Source of the DNA: Sinomonas humi
Lineage (GTDB): Bacteria; Actinomycetota; Actinomycetes; Actinomycetales; Micrococcaceae
Assembly (NCBI RefSeq): GCF_000802235.1
Contig: NZ_JTDL01000077.1
Location: 1-35,973, forward strand
DNA length: 35,973 bases
Direction of reading: 5' to 3'
Shown here: positions 13,323 through 21,056 of the stretch, one piece after another
Layout of the letters: each line of letters opens with the position of its first letter
How positions within the stretch are numbered: the first letter of the stretch is position 1
Made by a program: the position numbers and the translations under genes
Notes under the pieces: generated by a model
Databases searched by the model: none
Seen by the model: only the letters and a program-made list of their open reading frames with translations
What the model was told of the DNA's origin: nothing

Positions 13323-14294
13323 TTGACCGTCACAAAGAGCACGCCGGAAGGCTCCCAGCTCATCAGCCATCTCACCGCCGTCAGCCGTGGCCACGTCCGG
13401 CTGGACCACGCTCCCCGGCTCCCGCTGGCCCCGGGCCATGTCAGGGTGCGTGTGGCCTATGTGGGCATCTGCCACTCCGACACCGCGATGGTCAGGGAGG
13501 GCCAAGGCCCGTTTCCGGCGCGCCTCGGACACGAGGTCTCAGGCATCATCAGCGAAAGCGAAGATCCGAAGCTGCCCCAAGGAACCCGGGTCGCCGCCTA
13601 CATCAGCGACGGGTATGCCACCGAAGTCCAGGTGCCGTCGGAACGGATCATCCCGCTCCACCCCGGATGTTCCCTGGCGGACGCAGCCCTCTCGGAGCCT
13701 TTGGCCTGTGCCATCGGAGGCGTCGAGATGCTCGACCTGGCAGGCACACCTCATGCCGTCCTTGTGGGGGCCGGCTTCATGGGCCTGCTCGCTCTTCGTC
13801 TCATGGTGTGCCGCGGACTCCCGGTCACCGTCGTCGAACCTCGGAAGCGCACCCGCGACCTCGCCATCAGCTGGGGTGCGGAAGCAGCCCTTGCTCCCGA
13901 AGAGATCCCTGAGAGCATGCTCGCCGACAATCCGCTTGTCGTTGAGGCCACGGGCTCCCCCGGCGGACTGGAGCTGGCCACCAGCCTCGCCGGGATCGCG
14001 GGGACCCTCGGAATCCTGGGCTACCACCAATCGGGCAGGGGCCTCCGGACGGTCGACATGGAGGCCTGGAACTACCGGGCCCTTCGCGTCCTGAGCCTTC
14101 ACCACCGCAGCACGGGGGACGTCATGCGCTGGATGGACCGAGCCCAGCGGCTCAGCGCCAACCGCGTCGTCGTTCCGTCAGAACTCGTGGACCGGCACGT
14201 CCCGTTGAGCGAACTTCCCGAACTGTTCATGAACGGCGAAAAGAGGGACACGGTCAAGAGCCTCCTCGACCTCACTTCGGGCGTTCCGGAGTGA
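13323..14294 (+). CDS. Zinc-type medium-chain dehydrogenase without structural-zinc loop
   Basis: A 323-residue MDR-superfamily oxidoreductase. TTG 13323 is chosen because AGGAG (13311-13315) lies 7 nt upstream. Catalytic-zinc residues are C50 and H51 (YVGICHSDT) and H70-E71 (RLGHEVSG). The NAD(P)-binding motif is GAGFMG (149-154), followed by the strand TVVEPRKR, whose acidic residue suggests NAD(H). The four-cysteine structural-zinc lobe of liver-type ADHs is absent (residues 80-100 are short), as in sorbitol/threonine-dehydrogenase-like short forms. The substrate is probably an alcohol or polyol. An aldo/keto reductase follows 32 bases downstream on the same strand. Confidence 0.85.
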   Translation: MTVTKSTPEGSQLISHLTAVSRGHVRLDHAPRLPLAPGHVRVRVAYVGICHSDTAMVREGQGPFPARLGHEVSGIISESEDPKLPQGTRVAAYISDGYATEVQVPSERIIPLHPGCSLADAALSEPLACAIGGVEMLDLAGTPHAVLVGAGFMGLLALRLMVCRGLPVTVVEPRKRTRDLAISWGAEAALAPEEIPESMLADNPLVVEATGSPGGLELATSLAGIAGTLGILGYHQSGRGLRTVDMEAWNYRALRVLSLHHRSTGDVMRWMDRAQRLSANRVVVPSELVDRHVPLSELPELFMNGEKRDTVKSLLDLTSGVPE

Positions 14295-14312
14295 GGAGCG
14301 AGCCGAAGAGCC

Positions 14313-14318
14313 TATAGT
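14313..14318 (+). promoter_or_regulatory. -10 box TATAGT of a leaderless gene
   Basis: TATAGT ends 8 nt before ATG 14327 and there is no ribosome site in the gap. The aldo/keto reductase is therefore probably also transcribed from its own leaderless promoter in the 32-base spacer. Confidence 0.5.
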
Positions 14319-14326
14319 CGGTGAGC

Positions 14327-15313
14327 ATGGAAGAGCGTGTGCTGGGGCGGACCGGCCGTGAGGTGTCCGCGATTGGTCTTGGAACATGGCAATTGGGGTC
14401 GGATTGGGGGGATGTCGGCAAGGCGGAGGCCATGCAGGTCCTCGACGGCGCCGCCGAGTCGGGAGTGACGTTCTTCGACACCGCCGACGTCTACGGTGAC
14501 GGCAGAAGCGAGCAGACGATCGGCGAGTGGCTCAAGGCCAACCCCGATGCCGGCGTCATGGTGGCGACCAAGATGGGCCGCCGAGTCCCACAGGTTCCGG
14601 AGAACTACACTCTGGAGAACTTCCGCGGGTGGCTCGACAGGTCGCGCGGCAATCTCGGCCGCGACACCCTCGATCTGGTCCAGCTCCACTGTCCGCCGAC
14701 TCCCGTCTACTCGGATGACCGCGTCTTCGACGCACTCGACCAGCTTGTAGACGAGGGCGTGATGCGCAGCTACGGCGTCAGTGTCGAGACTGCGGACGAA
14801 GCCCTGACCGCGATTGCGCGGCCGAACGTTGCTTCGGTCCAGATCATCTTCAACCCGTTCCGGCTCAAGCCGCAGGAGAAGGTCTTCCCGGCTGCCCTGA
14901 CTGCCGGTGTGGGCATCGTGGTGCGCGTGCCGCTGGCCTCGGGCCTGCTCAGCGGCAAGTACAGCCGCGACACGAAGTTCTCGGAACACGATCACCGCAA
15001 CTACAACCGCGACGGCTCTGCCTTCGACGTGGGCGAGACGTTCTCCGGGGTCGACTTCGAGCGCGGCCTCGACGCGGTTGCCGAGTTCCAGGAACTCGTC
15101 CCCGAGGGTGTCACGACAGCGCAGGCCGCTCTGGCTTGGATCATCTCCCAGCCCGGTGTGACGACGGTGATTCCGGGAGCGAGGAACGCCGGCCAGGCAA
15201 AGGCGAACGCGGCTGCCGCCGACGCCACCGGCAAGCTGGGCCCGGATTTCGACGGCGGAGTGCGGCGCATCTACGAGAAGTACTTCCGGGAGTCCGTGCA
15301 TCCGCGCTGGTAA
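14327..15313 (+). CDS. Aldo/keto reductase
   Basis: A 328-residue (alpha/beta)8-barrel reductase. The catalytic tetrad is D51 and Y56 (FFDTADVYGDGRSE), K82 (VATKMGRR) and H121 (LDLVQLHCP). The C-terminal NADP-binding region includes TTVIPGARNAGQAKAN. It reduces aldehydes or ketones with NADPH in the cytoplasm, and resembles the YajO/YghZ-like or sugar-related AKR groups rather than aldose reductases. GTG 14321 is an alternative start. Its position behind the dehydrogenase suggests a shared sugar or polyol pathway, which is inference. Confidence 0.9.
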   Translation: MEERVLGRTGREVSAIGLGTWQLGSDWGDVGKAEAMQVLDGAAESGVTFFDTADVYGDGRSEQTIGEWLKANPDAGVMVATKMGRRVPQVPENYTLENFRGWLDRSRGNLGRDTLDLVQLHCPPTPVYSDDRVFDALDQLVDEGVMRSYGVSVETADEALTAIARPNVASVQIIFNPFRLKPQEKVFPAALTAGVGIVVRVPLASGLLSGKYSRDTKFSEHDHRNYNRDGSAFDVGETFSGVDFERGLDAVAEFQELVPEGVTTAQAALAWIISQPGVTTVIPGARNAGQAKANAAAADATGKLGPDFDGGVRRIYEKYFRESVHPRW

Positions 15314-15319
15314 CGCCCT

Positions 15320-15375
15320 GCGGACGACGACGAAGGCGACTGCCGCCTCAGGAGGTGCCCTTCGTCGTCGTCCGC
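15320..15375. terminator. 17-bp hairpin between convergent genes
   Basis: GCGGACGACGACGAAGG (15320-15336) pairs perfectly with CCTTCGTCGTCGTCCGC (15359-15375) across a 22-base loop. It starts 7 bases past the aldo/keto reductase stop and ends 15 bases before the stop of the convergent HTH gene, so it is likely a shared bidirectional terminator. Confidence 0.7.
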
Positions 15376-15390
15376 TTGAGCGCTTCCCGG

Positions 15391-15723
15391 CTACCGCTGC
15401 GAGACGGTGGTATTAGCCTCGAGGAACGTCAGGACTAGCTCGCTGACGACGGCGCGCTGGCGGGGCGTGAGCCTCTCCGCACCCTCGGGCAGGACGAATG
15501 GATCCGGTTCGTCCTCGATCGCGCCCGCGAGCTCGTCGAGTTCACTGCCGCTGAGGCCCATGGCCGCAGCGAGACTTCTCCGGGAACCCCCGATCGGGGC
15601 CTCTTCCCCCGAGACAATCGCCAAGACCTGATTGGTGGACAGTCTCGCCTCGTTCGCCAACGCGCTGACGGAACTGAATCCCGCCGATCGAATCGCTGTT
15701 GCCCACCGCTCCGGAATCTCCAC
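15391..15723 (-). CDS. XRE-like helix-turn-helix protein
   Basis: A 110-residue protein. GTG 15723 is chosen because GGGAGGAG (15735-15728) lies just upstream and TAGAGT (15757-15752) would give a leader of about 20 nt; GTG 15744 is the alternative. Residues about 8-55 (ERWATAIRSAGFSSVSALAN, then EARLSTNQVLAIVSGEEAPI) have the five-helix pattern of a Cro/C1-type HTH, followed by SRRSLAAAMGLSGSELDELA. The C-terminal part (GAERLTPRQRAVVSELVLTF) is the kind of tail seen in small actinobacterial and phage XRE proteins. It lies downstream of the phosphonatase-like gene on the same strand but has its own promoter-like sequence. Confidence 0.65.
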   Translation of the reverse strand: MEIPERWATAIRSAGFSSVSALANEARLSTNQVLAIVSGEEAPIGGSRRSLAAAMGLSGSELDELAGAIEDEPDPFVLPEGAERLTPRQRAVVSELVLTFLEANTTVSQR

Positions 15724-15817
15724 TCGGCTCCTCCCGCCTGACACCCAGCCAACTCTAGGCTCCCCTTGGGCGATCCAGCTCGAAGGCGGAATTTTCGGCC
15801 GTGCTGATGGCGTCGCG

Positions 15818-16510
15818 TCAGGCGCGGGCTACCCCGAGCGCGGGGACATCCGCGACGCTTTCGAGAACGACGACGCCGGGCTGGCCCTCGATCTGCTCTC
15901 GTGTGAGCTTCCCCGTGAGCACGCCGACGGCGATGGCACCCGCATTGCGCGCTGCCTGCACGTCCACGAGCGTGTCCCCTGCCGCGAGAACGCGGCGCAC
16001 GTCGACCACACCCGTCTTCTCCATCGCGCGGTGGATCATGTACGGCGCCGGCCGCCCGCTAGCGACCTCGGAGGTCGTCACGACCGCGTCGAGCGTGTGC
16101 GCCGCGCCTTCGCCGACGGTCCAGCCGAGGCTCTCGAGGAGGGGGGCCGCGACGTCGTCCGAGAAGCCCGTCGTGAGCGCGACCCTGATGCCGCGAGCGC
16201 GCAGCTCGGCGAGCGCCTCGACAACACCGGGGAAAGGCGTGGGCGGCTCTGCCGCGTAACGCTCGGCGAGGATCGCCCTGAAGCGTGCGAACGTCCCGGC
16301 GACTATGTCGAGGTCGTCTGCCCGCGGGTGGCCGCCGAGCCGGAGGAGCGCGCGGATCGCCTCGACCTTGTCCGTGCCCATCCACGTCTCGAGGTCTTCG
16401 GGGCGGACGTCGACGCCGTTCTCGCGGACGGCGTCCTCGAGCGCCCGGTAGACGTGGCCGTGGTCGTCGACGGTCGTGCCGGCGATGTCGAACGCTGCGA
16501 GCTGGATCAT
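15818..16510 (-). CDS. Phosphonatase-like HAD hydrolase (TIGR03351-type)
   Basis: A 230-residue HAD-superfamily enzyme. The nucleophile motif is FDIAGTTVDD: D8 is followed two positions later by A10, the D-x-A of phosphonoacetaldehyde hydrolases rather than the usual D-x-D. The cap has WMGTDKVEAIRALL, in which K48 aligns with the Schiff-base lysine of PhnX (MGxxK); PhnX's nearby His is Ala here. HAD motif II is VALTTGFS and motifs III/IV include GRPAPYMIHRAM and VLAAGDTLVDVQAARNAG. The proposed reaction is cleavage of phosphonoacetaldehyde or a close analogue to an aldehyde plus phosphate. The ATG overlaps the stop of the upstream GntR gene (ATGA, 16507-16510), so the two are translationally coupled. 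Confidence 0.85.
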   Translation of the reverse strand: MIQLAAFDIAGTTVDDHGHVYRALEDAVRENGVDVRPEDLETWMGTDKVEAIRALLRLGGHPRADDLDIVAGTFARFRAILAERYAAEPPTPFPGVVEALAELRARGIRVALTTGFSDDVAAPLLESLGWTVGEGAAHTLDAVVTTSEVASGRPAPYMIHRAMEKTGVVDVRRVLAAGDTLVDVQAARNAGAIAVGVLTGKLTREQIEGQPGVVVLESVADVPALGVARA

Positions 16511-17262
16511 GCGGTCTCTCCAGGGGTCAGGACGCGGGCCAGCGAGGCCCGCTGCTTGAGGGTGTTGTGGATGACGAAGTTCGCGAGCTCGGGCCGGTAC
16601 CGGTCTTCCGCGTACTCGAGGGGTTCGCCCTTCGAGCTCGACGTGACGCGGCGCTCGCGCAGGAGCGGTGACCCCTCGGGGATGCCGAGGAGCTCGGCGT
16701 CGGTCGCGTCGGCCGCCACGGCGTCGATGGTGTGGCGCGCGCTGTAGAGGTCGATGCCGTGCTCCATGAGGAAGCGGAAGGTCGAGCCCGAGTCCGTGTC
16801 GAAGCCGAAGAGCGGCTGGCCCGCCTCAAGCACGAAGTGCGAGCGCTCGACCATCGTGGGCTCGCCGTCGAGAAGGCGCAGACGCAGGAGCGAGACGACC
16901 GGCTCTTCCGGGGCGCGGCCGAGCTGGTCTGCCACGAACGGGGCGGCCGCGCGCTTGGCGATCTCGATGGTGCGCTGCCCGGGCTCCTTGCCGAGCCCGA
17001 CGGCCCACTCCGTAAAGGAGAGGAAGGTCTCGACCGGCTGCGAGAGAGCGTCCCGGTGGACCACGGGCGCGCGGCCGCGGCCCCCCACGATGAGCTGCTC
17101 GGCTCGGAGCGCGGCGAGGGCCTGGCGCACCGGACCCCGGGACGTCTTGAACTCCTCGCACAGCGCCGCCTCGCTCGGCACCTGCGAGCCGTCCGGCCAC
17201 ACTCCTGTGGAGATCCGATGCCGGAATTCTTCGCGGAGCTGTTCATGGAGGGGCGGATTCAT
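16507..17262 (-). CDS. GntR/HutC-family repressor with UTRA domain
   Basis: A 251-residue regulator. Residues 1-70 are a winged HTH (PLHEQLREEFRHRISTGVWP, then VPSEAALCEEFKTSRGPVRQ, then ALAALRAEQLIVGGRGRAPV). Residues about 90-245 are a UTRA ligand domain (VVSLLRLRLLDGEPTMVERS and LLGIPEGSPLLRERRVTSSS). ATG 17262 is chosen because TATAAT (17274-17269) ends 6 nt upstream; the longer TTG start at 17277 would lie within the operator. It is divergent from the FAD/ABC genes and coupled to the phosphonatase-like gene, which suggests a PhnF/PhnR-like sensor of a phosphonate or its product. HutC-type palindromes overlap both promoters. Confidence 0.9.
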   Translation of the reverse strand: MNPPLHEQLREEFRHRISTGVWPDGSQVPSEAALCEEFKTSRGPVRQALAALRAEQLIVGGRGRAPVVHRDALSQPVETFLSFTEWAVGLGKEPGQRTIEIAKRAAAPFVADQLGRAPEEPVVSLLRLRLLDGEPTMVERSHFVLEAGQPLFGFDTDSGSTFRFLMEHGIDLYSARHTIDAVAADATDAELLGIPEGSPLLRERRVTSSSKGEPLEYAEDRYRPELANFVIHNTLKQRASLARVLTPGETA

Positions 17263-17264
17263 GG

Positions 17265-17278
17265 CTTGATTATACAAG
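17265..17278 (-). promoter_or_regulatory. Operator/-10 of the GntR gene (CTTG-TATAAT-CAAG)
   Basis: On the minus strand the -10 TATAAT is enclosed by CTTG and CAAG, forming CTTGTATAATCAAG. A -35-like TTCAGG is 17 bases upstream and ATG 17262 is 6 bases past the -10. Repressor binding here would cover the -10 and the start of a leaderless message, giving autoregulation. Confidence 0.65.
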
Positions 17279-17362
17279 TTCGCCTCCGCGCCCTGAATGG
17301 AGATGCGGTTATTTCCGTGAATTCTGGCTTAACGGATGTCATCACAGAGGAAATCAAAGTGA

Positions 17363-17378
17363 ACTTGTATAGATAAGT
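17363..17378 (+). promoter_or_regulatory. HutC/PhnF-type operator ACTTGTATAGATAAGT
   Basis: A near-perfect palindrome of the form TTGTATAGA(C/T)AA known for HutC-subfamily GntR regulators. It shares GAACTTGTATA with the divergent promoter. It lies 48 bases upstream of the FAD oxidoreductase start, and TATAGA within it is a possible -10. Confidence 0.65.
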
Positions 17379-17426
17379 ACCGTCTGGGCTTGAGATCGGG
17401 CTCCCCCGCTCCCGAGAGTAGAGGCC

Positions 17427-18575
17427 ATGAGCATCTCCTCCTCGTACGACCTCCTCGTGGTGGGTGCGGGCATCGTAGGCCTCGCACATGCCGCGGCCGC
17501 AGCAGAACGAGGCCTCCGCGTCCTCGTGATCGAGCGCGACGGACACGCCGCGGGTGCCTCCGTCCGGAACTTCGGCCACTGCTGCATCACGGCACAGTCG
17601 GGGGAGCTCCTGGACCTCGCCCGTGCAGCCCGGGAGCGCTGGCTCTCCCTGAGCTCGGCGGCGGAGTTCTGGTCGACGGCGGAGGGCGGCCTCGCCGTGG
17701 CCCGCAGCGCAGCGGAGGCTGGGGTGCTCGAGGAGCTAGCGGCCACACGGCCCGATGGAGGGGTGCGCCTCCTCGGTCCGGAGGAGACGCGCAAGCGGAT
17801 CGGCGGGGGACTGGATCCCGCGGCCGTCGGCGGTGCCGTGCTCGAGGAGGACGTACGGGTAGACCCCCGTTCCGCCGTCGCCCGTCTTGCGGCATGGCTC
17901 GGGCGGCAGCCCCTCGTCGACGTCGGCTGGCGGACTGCGTACCTCGGCCCGGAGGACGACGGCGCTGCCCGCACCTCGCGCGGCATCGTCGCGGCCGCCC
18001 GCACGATCGTCTGCGCGGGCCACGACCTCGACTACCTCTTCCCGGGGGCCGCGGACGAGGCAGGCGTGCAGCGCTGCGGGCTCCAAATGGCGCTCGTCGA
18101 TGCGCCCACGGCAGGCGGCTCCCCAGTCGAGATCGCTCCCGCCGTCCTGACCGGCACGTCGATGCTGCGCTACCCGGCGTTCGCGGACACCGCGGCCGCC
18201 GCGGAGCTCCGGACCGAGCTCGAAAGAACCCACCCCGAGCTCATCGGCATCGACGCGAACCTCATGCTCACGCAACGTCCCGACGGGACGCTCCTGATCG
18301 GCGATAGCCACGTCACGCTCGGCACCATGCCACCGTTCCTCGAGGAGGCCACGAGCACAACGCTCCTGGCGAGCGCCGCGCAGCTCCTGGGCGTCGAGCG
18401 GCTGACCGTCCGGCAGCGCTGGCAGGGGGTCTACGCCTCCGCCCCGCAGGCACCGTACCTCGTCGCGGACGTCGCGCCGGGCGTCACGGCGGTCTCCGTG
18501 ACGTCCGGAATCGGCATGACCATCTCCCACGGACTCGCGCAGAAGGTGCTCGACGAGCTCCTGGCCGCGGCCTGA
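17427..18575 (+). CDS. FAD-dependent amine oxidoreductase of phosphonate loci (TIGR03364-type)
   Basis: A 382-residue flavoprotein of the D-amino-acid-oxidase superfamily. The FAD dinucleotide motif is DLLVVGAGIVGLA (G13, G15, G18), with the ribose-binding acid at the end of VLVIERD. The segment GASVRNFGHCCITAQSGE is characteristic of the TIGR03364 group, which has RGASVRNFG near the isoalloxazine. The C-terminus has the second FAD motif (TSGIGMTISHGLAQK). This family recurs beside phosphonate transporters and phosphonatase-like hydrolases. From that context I infer oxidation of 2-aminoethylphosphonate, or an N-alkyl derivative, to phosphonoacetaldehyde. It is the first gene of a plus-strand operon and is cytoplasmic. 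A clear ribosome site is not visible. Confidence 0.85.
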   Translation: MSISSSYDLLVVGAGIVGLAHAAAAAERGLRVLVIERDGHAAGASVRNFGHCCITAQSGELLDLARAARERWLSLSSAAEFWSTAEGGLAVARSAAEAGVLEELAATRPDGGVRLLGPEETRKRIGGGLDPAAVGGAVLEEDVRVDPRSAVARLAAWLGRQPLVDVGWRTAYLGPEDDGAARTSRGIVAAARTIVCAGHDLDYLFPGAADEAGVQRCGLQMALVDAPTAGGSPVEIAPAVLTGTSMLRYPAFADTAAAAELRTELERTHPELIGIDANLMLTQRPDGTLLIGDSHVTLGTMPPFLEEATSTTLLASAAQLLGVERLTVRQRWQGVYASAPQAPYLVADVAPGVTAVSVTSGIGMTISHGLAQKVLDELLAAA

Positions 18576-18584
18576 GGACACCCG

Positions 18585-18628
18585 CTCCCCCACCCCAACC
18601 ACCACCTCCCACCCACCACCACCCCCCA
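18585..18628 (+). promoter_or_regulatory. 44-base G-free, C-rich leader (possible Rho-utilisation site)
   Basis: Between the FAD oxidoreductase stop and the binding-protein ribosome site there are 44 consecutive bases without any G, almost all C and A with a few T. A long unstructured C-rich, G-poor RNA is what Rho needs to load. It could also simply keep the leader of the binding-protein cistron open. Both roles are inferred. Confidence 0.4.
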
Positions 18629-18644
18629 GAAGGACCGATCCCCC

Positions 18645-19718
18645 ATGAAGCACACCATGCGTTCTGCCTCTGCCCGAAGCGTCTCTGTCCTCGCCGCACT
18701 TGCCGCCGGGGCCCTCCTCCTCTCGGGCTGCGGCGGCACAGCAGCGGGAAGCCAGCCGTCCGGCGGTTCGACGGGCGACGCGCAGGTGACCGTCTACAGC
18801 GCCGACGGCCTCGCCGACTGGTACAAGCCGACGTTCGACGACTTCACGAAGTCCACGGGCATCAAGGTCAACTACGTGGAGTCCGGCTCAGGCGAGGTCG
18901 TTTCGAGGGCCGAGAAGGAGAAGTCCAACCCACAGGCCGATGTCCTCGTGACCCTCCCGCCTTTCATCCAGCAGGCTGACCAGAACGGCCTGCTTGCCCC
19001 GAGCGGAGTGGACACCTCCGCGATCGCGGCAACGGACAAGGCCGCGAACGGCCACTACGTCTCGCTCGTGGACAACTACTTCGCGATGATCCGCGGCACG
19101 GCGGCCTCCCCCAAGCCCGACACGTGGAAGGACCTCCTGAGCACGGACTACAAGGGCAAGATCCAGTACTCGACCCCAGGCCAGGCGGGTGACGGCACGG
19201 CCATGATGGTGCTGCTCGAGCAGGTCCTCGGCAAACAGGGCGCAATGGACTACTTCAAGTCGCTCCAGCCCAACAACGTGGGGCCGAGCTCCTCGACGGG
19301 CAAGCTCGGGCCCAAGGTCTCGAAGGGCGAGCTGTCGGTGGCGAACAGCGACGTCCAGATGGCCCTCCAGTCGATCAGCGCCGACAAGTCCGCGTACGAG
19401 GTCTTCTTCCCGAAGGGCGACGACGGCAAGCGCACCACGGTGTCCCTCCCCTACGACATCGGCCTCGCCTCCAACGCGCCGCACGCGGACAACGCCAAGA
19501 AGCTCATGGCCTACCTCCTCTCGAAGGAAGTCCAGTCCACCGTCTCCAGCAAGGCGTTCGGCATCCCCGTCCGCAACGACGTCACGCCGAGCGACGCGAA
19601 CTACGCGGCGCTCAAGAAGGTGATGGACGGCGTCACGGTCGCCCAGCCCAACTGGGACTCGGTCCTGGGCAGTCTCAACAACGACCTCGCAGCGTACAAC
19701 GCAGCAACTGGCCAGTGA
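18645..19718 (+). CDS. ABC transporter substrate-binding lipoprotein (2-aminoethylphosphonate type)
   Basis: A 357-residue type II periplasmic-binding-fold lipoprotein. The lipobox is ALLLSGCGG with Cys29 as lipidation site. After a Gly/Ser linker the mature part begins AQVTVYSADGLADWYKPTFD. PQADVLVTLPPFIQQADQNG and VSLPYDIGLASNAPHADNAK fit the Fe3+/AEP/spermidine-type binding-protein cluster. It is anchored outside the membrane and delivers ligand to the two permeases downstream. The ligand is inferred from the locus to be an aminophosphonate; the fold alone would also allow iron or a polyamine. AGAAGGA lies upstream of ATG 18645. Confidence 0.9.
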   Translation: MKHTMRSASARSVSVLAALAAGALLLSGCGGTAAGSQPSGGSTGDAQVTVYSADGLADWYKPTFDDFTKSTGIKVNYVESGSGEVVSRAEKEKSNPQADVLVTLPPFIQQADQNGLLAPSGVDTSAIAATDKAANGHYVSLVDNYFAMIRGTAASPKPDTWKDLLSTDYKGKIQYSTPGQAGDGTAMMVLLEQVLGKQGAMDYFKSLQPNNVGPSSSTGKLGPKVSKGELSVANSDVQMALQSISADKSAYEVFFPKGDDGKRTTVSLPYDIGLASNAPHADNAKKLMAYLLSKEVQSTVSSKAFGIPVRNDVTPSDANYAALKKVMDGVTVAQPNWDSVLGSLNNDLAAYNAATGQ

Positions 19719-19766
19719 CCCGCCGCTTCGGTAACCAGCAAGACCTGCACCACTCAAGGAGCACCC

Positions 19767-21056
19767 ATGCCTCTCGCAGCAGTCCGCTGCCCTGACGCCG
19801 GCGAGTTCGACGACGGCCGGCCGCCCGCCGTCGAACTCCGCGGCGTGAGCGTGCGCTACCCCGGAGCCTCAGCGGGGAGCCGTCCCGCGCTCGCCGACCT
19901 GTCGCTGCGCGTCGACCCCGGGGAAACCGTCGCCCTGCTCGGCCCTTCCGGCTCGGGCAAGTCGACGGCGCTCAAGGCCGTCGCGGGCTTCGAGCAGCCC
20001 TCCGAGGGCCGCGTGCTCCTCGCTGGCCGCGACGTGACCCGCCGGCCGCCCGCAGAGCGCGGGATCGGCGTCGTCGTCCAGCAGTACGCGCTCTTCCCGC
20101 ACCTCCGGGTGGCGGACAACGTCGCCTATGGGCTGCGCGCGCGACGTCTTCCTCGCGCCCAAGTCCGCGCGCGCGTCGGGGAGATGCTCGAGATGGTCGG
20201 CATGGAGGAACACGCCCGCAAGCTGCCGCGCGAGCTCTCGGGCGGACAGCAGCAGCGGATCGCTATTGCGCGGGCGCTCGCCATCCGTCCGGACGTGCTG
20301 CTCCTCGACGAGCCGCTCTCAGCACTCGACGCCCGGATGCGCCAAGACATGGTCGAGGAGCTCGCCCGTCTGCGCCGCGAACTGCCCGACGTCGCGATGC
20401 TCTACGTGACGCACGACCAGTCGGAGGCCCTCGCGCTCGCCGACCGCATCGGCGTCATGCGCGACGGCCGCCTGGTGGACCTCGGCACAGCACACGAGCT
20501 TTACCACCGCCCGCGCCACGCGTTCACCGCATCCTTCCTTGGTGGTGCGAACCTCCTCGACGGGGTGCTCGAGGCGCCAGGCGCAGCGCGCGGAAGAACG
20601 ACGCACGACGACGCGTCCTCGCCCGAGCTGACCGTGCGCCTCGACGCCGGCGGCTCGGTGAGCGCCCGCATCGGTGACCCCGCGTCCGATGCGGGCGCGA
20701 GCGGCGGGCGAGTGACGGTGGCCGTACGACCGCATGCGCTCCGAATGCTGCCAGCGGGCCGGGACGCGAACGAGGCTGCCGGAAGCGCCTCCGGCCTCCG
20801 TGGAACAGTCGTGTCCGTCCAGTGGCGTGGCACCGGGCACCGCCTCCGCGTCGCGCTCGGCGGGACGGACCGTGGCTCCGCGGGGCGTGCCGTGGCCGTG
20901 GATCTCGAGCCCTTCGCCGCAGTCCCCGCGGTGGGAGACGCCGTCGTGCTCGGAGTCGTGCGGGGGGAGGCCGTCATCGTGCCGCGCGACGAGACGATCG
21001 GCGGTCTGCGAGTCCCCGCCGCCCCCGTCCGCCCGGCAGCAGGGGCGACAGCGTGA
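19767..21056 (+). CDS. ABC transporter ATP-binding protein (phosphonate locus)
   Basis: A 429-residue ATPase. Walker A is GPSGSGKST (59-67), Q-loop VVQQYALFPHL (103-113), signature LSGGQQQR (157-164), Walker B VLLLDEP (177-183, E182) and switch His H216 (YVTHDQSEAL). Beyond about residue 240 there is a TOBE-like C-terminal region (RVTVAVRPHALRMLP, and LRGTVVSVQWRGTGHRLRVA), as in the PotA/FbpC/PhnT importers. AAGGAG lies 5 bases upstream of ATG 19767. Its TGA overlaps the GTG of the first permease (GTGA, 21053-21056). It energises import on the cytoplasmic side. Confidence 0.95.
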   Translation: MPLAAVRCPDAGEFDDGRPPAVELRGVSVRYPGASAGSRPALADLSLRVDPGETVALLGPSGSGKSTALKAVAGFEQPSEGRVLLAGRDVTRRPPAERGIGVVVQQYALFPHLRVADNVAYGLRARRLPRAQVRARVGEMLEMVGMEEHARKLPRELSGGQQQRIAIARALAIRPDVLLLDEPLSALDARMRQDMVEELARLRRELPDVAMLYVTHDQSEALALADRIGVMRDGRLVDLGTAHELYHRPRHAFTASFLGGANLLDGVLEAPGAARGRTTHDDASSPELTVRLDAGGSVSARIGDPASDAGASGGRVTVAVRPHALRMLPAGRDANEAAGSASGLRGTVVSVQWRGTGHRLRVALGGTDRGSAGRAVAVDLEPFAAVPAVGDAVVLGVVRGEAVIVPRDETIGGLRVPAAPVRPAAGATA

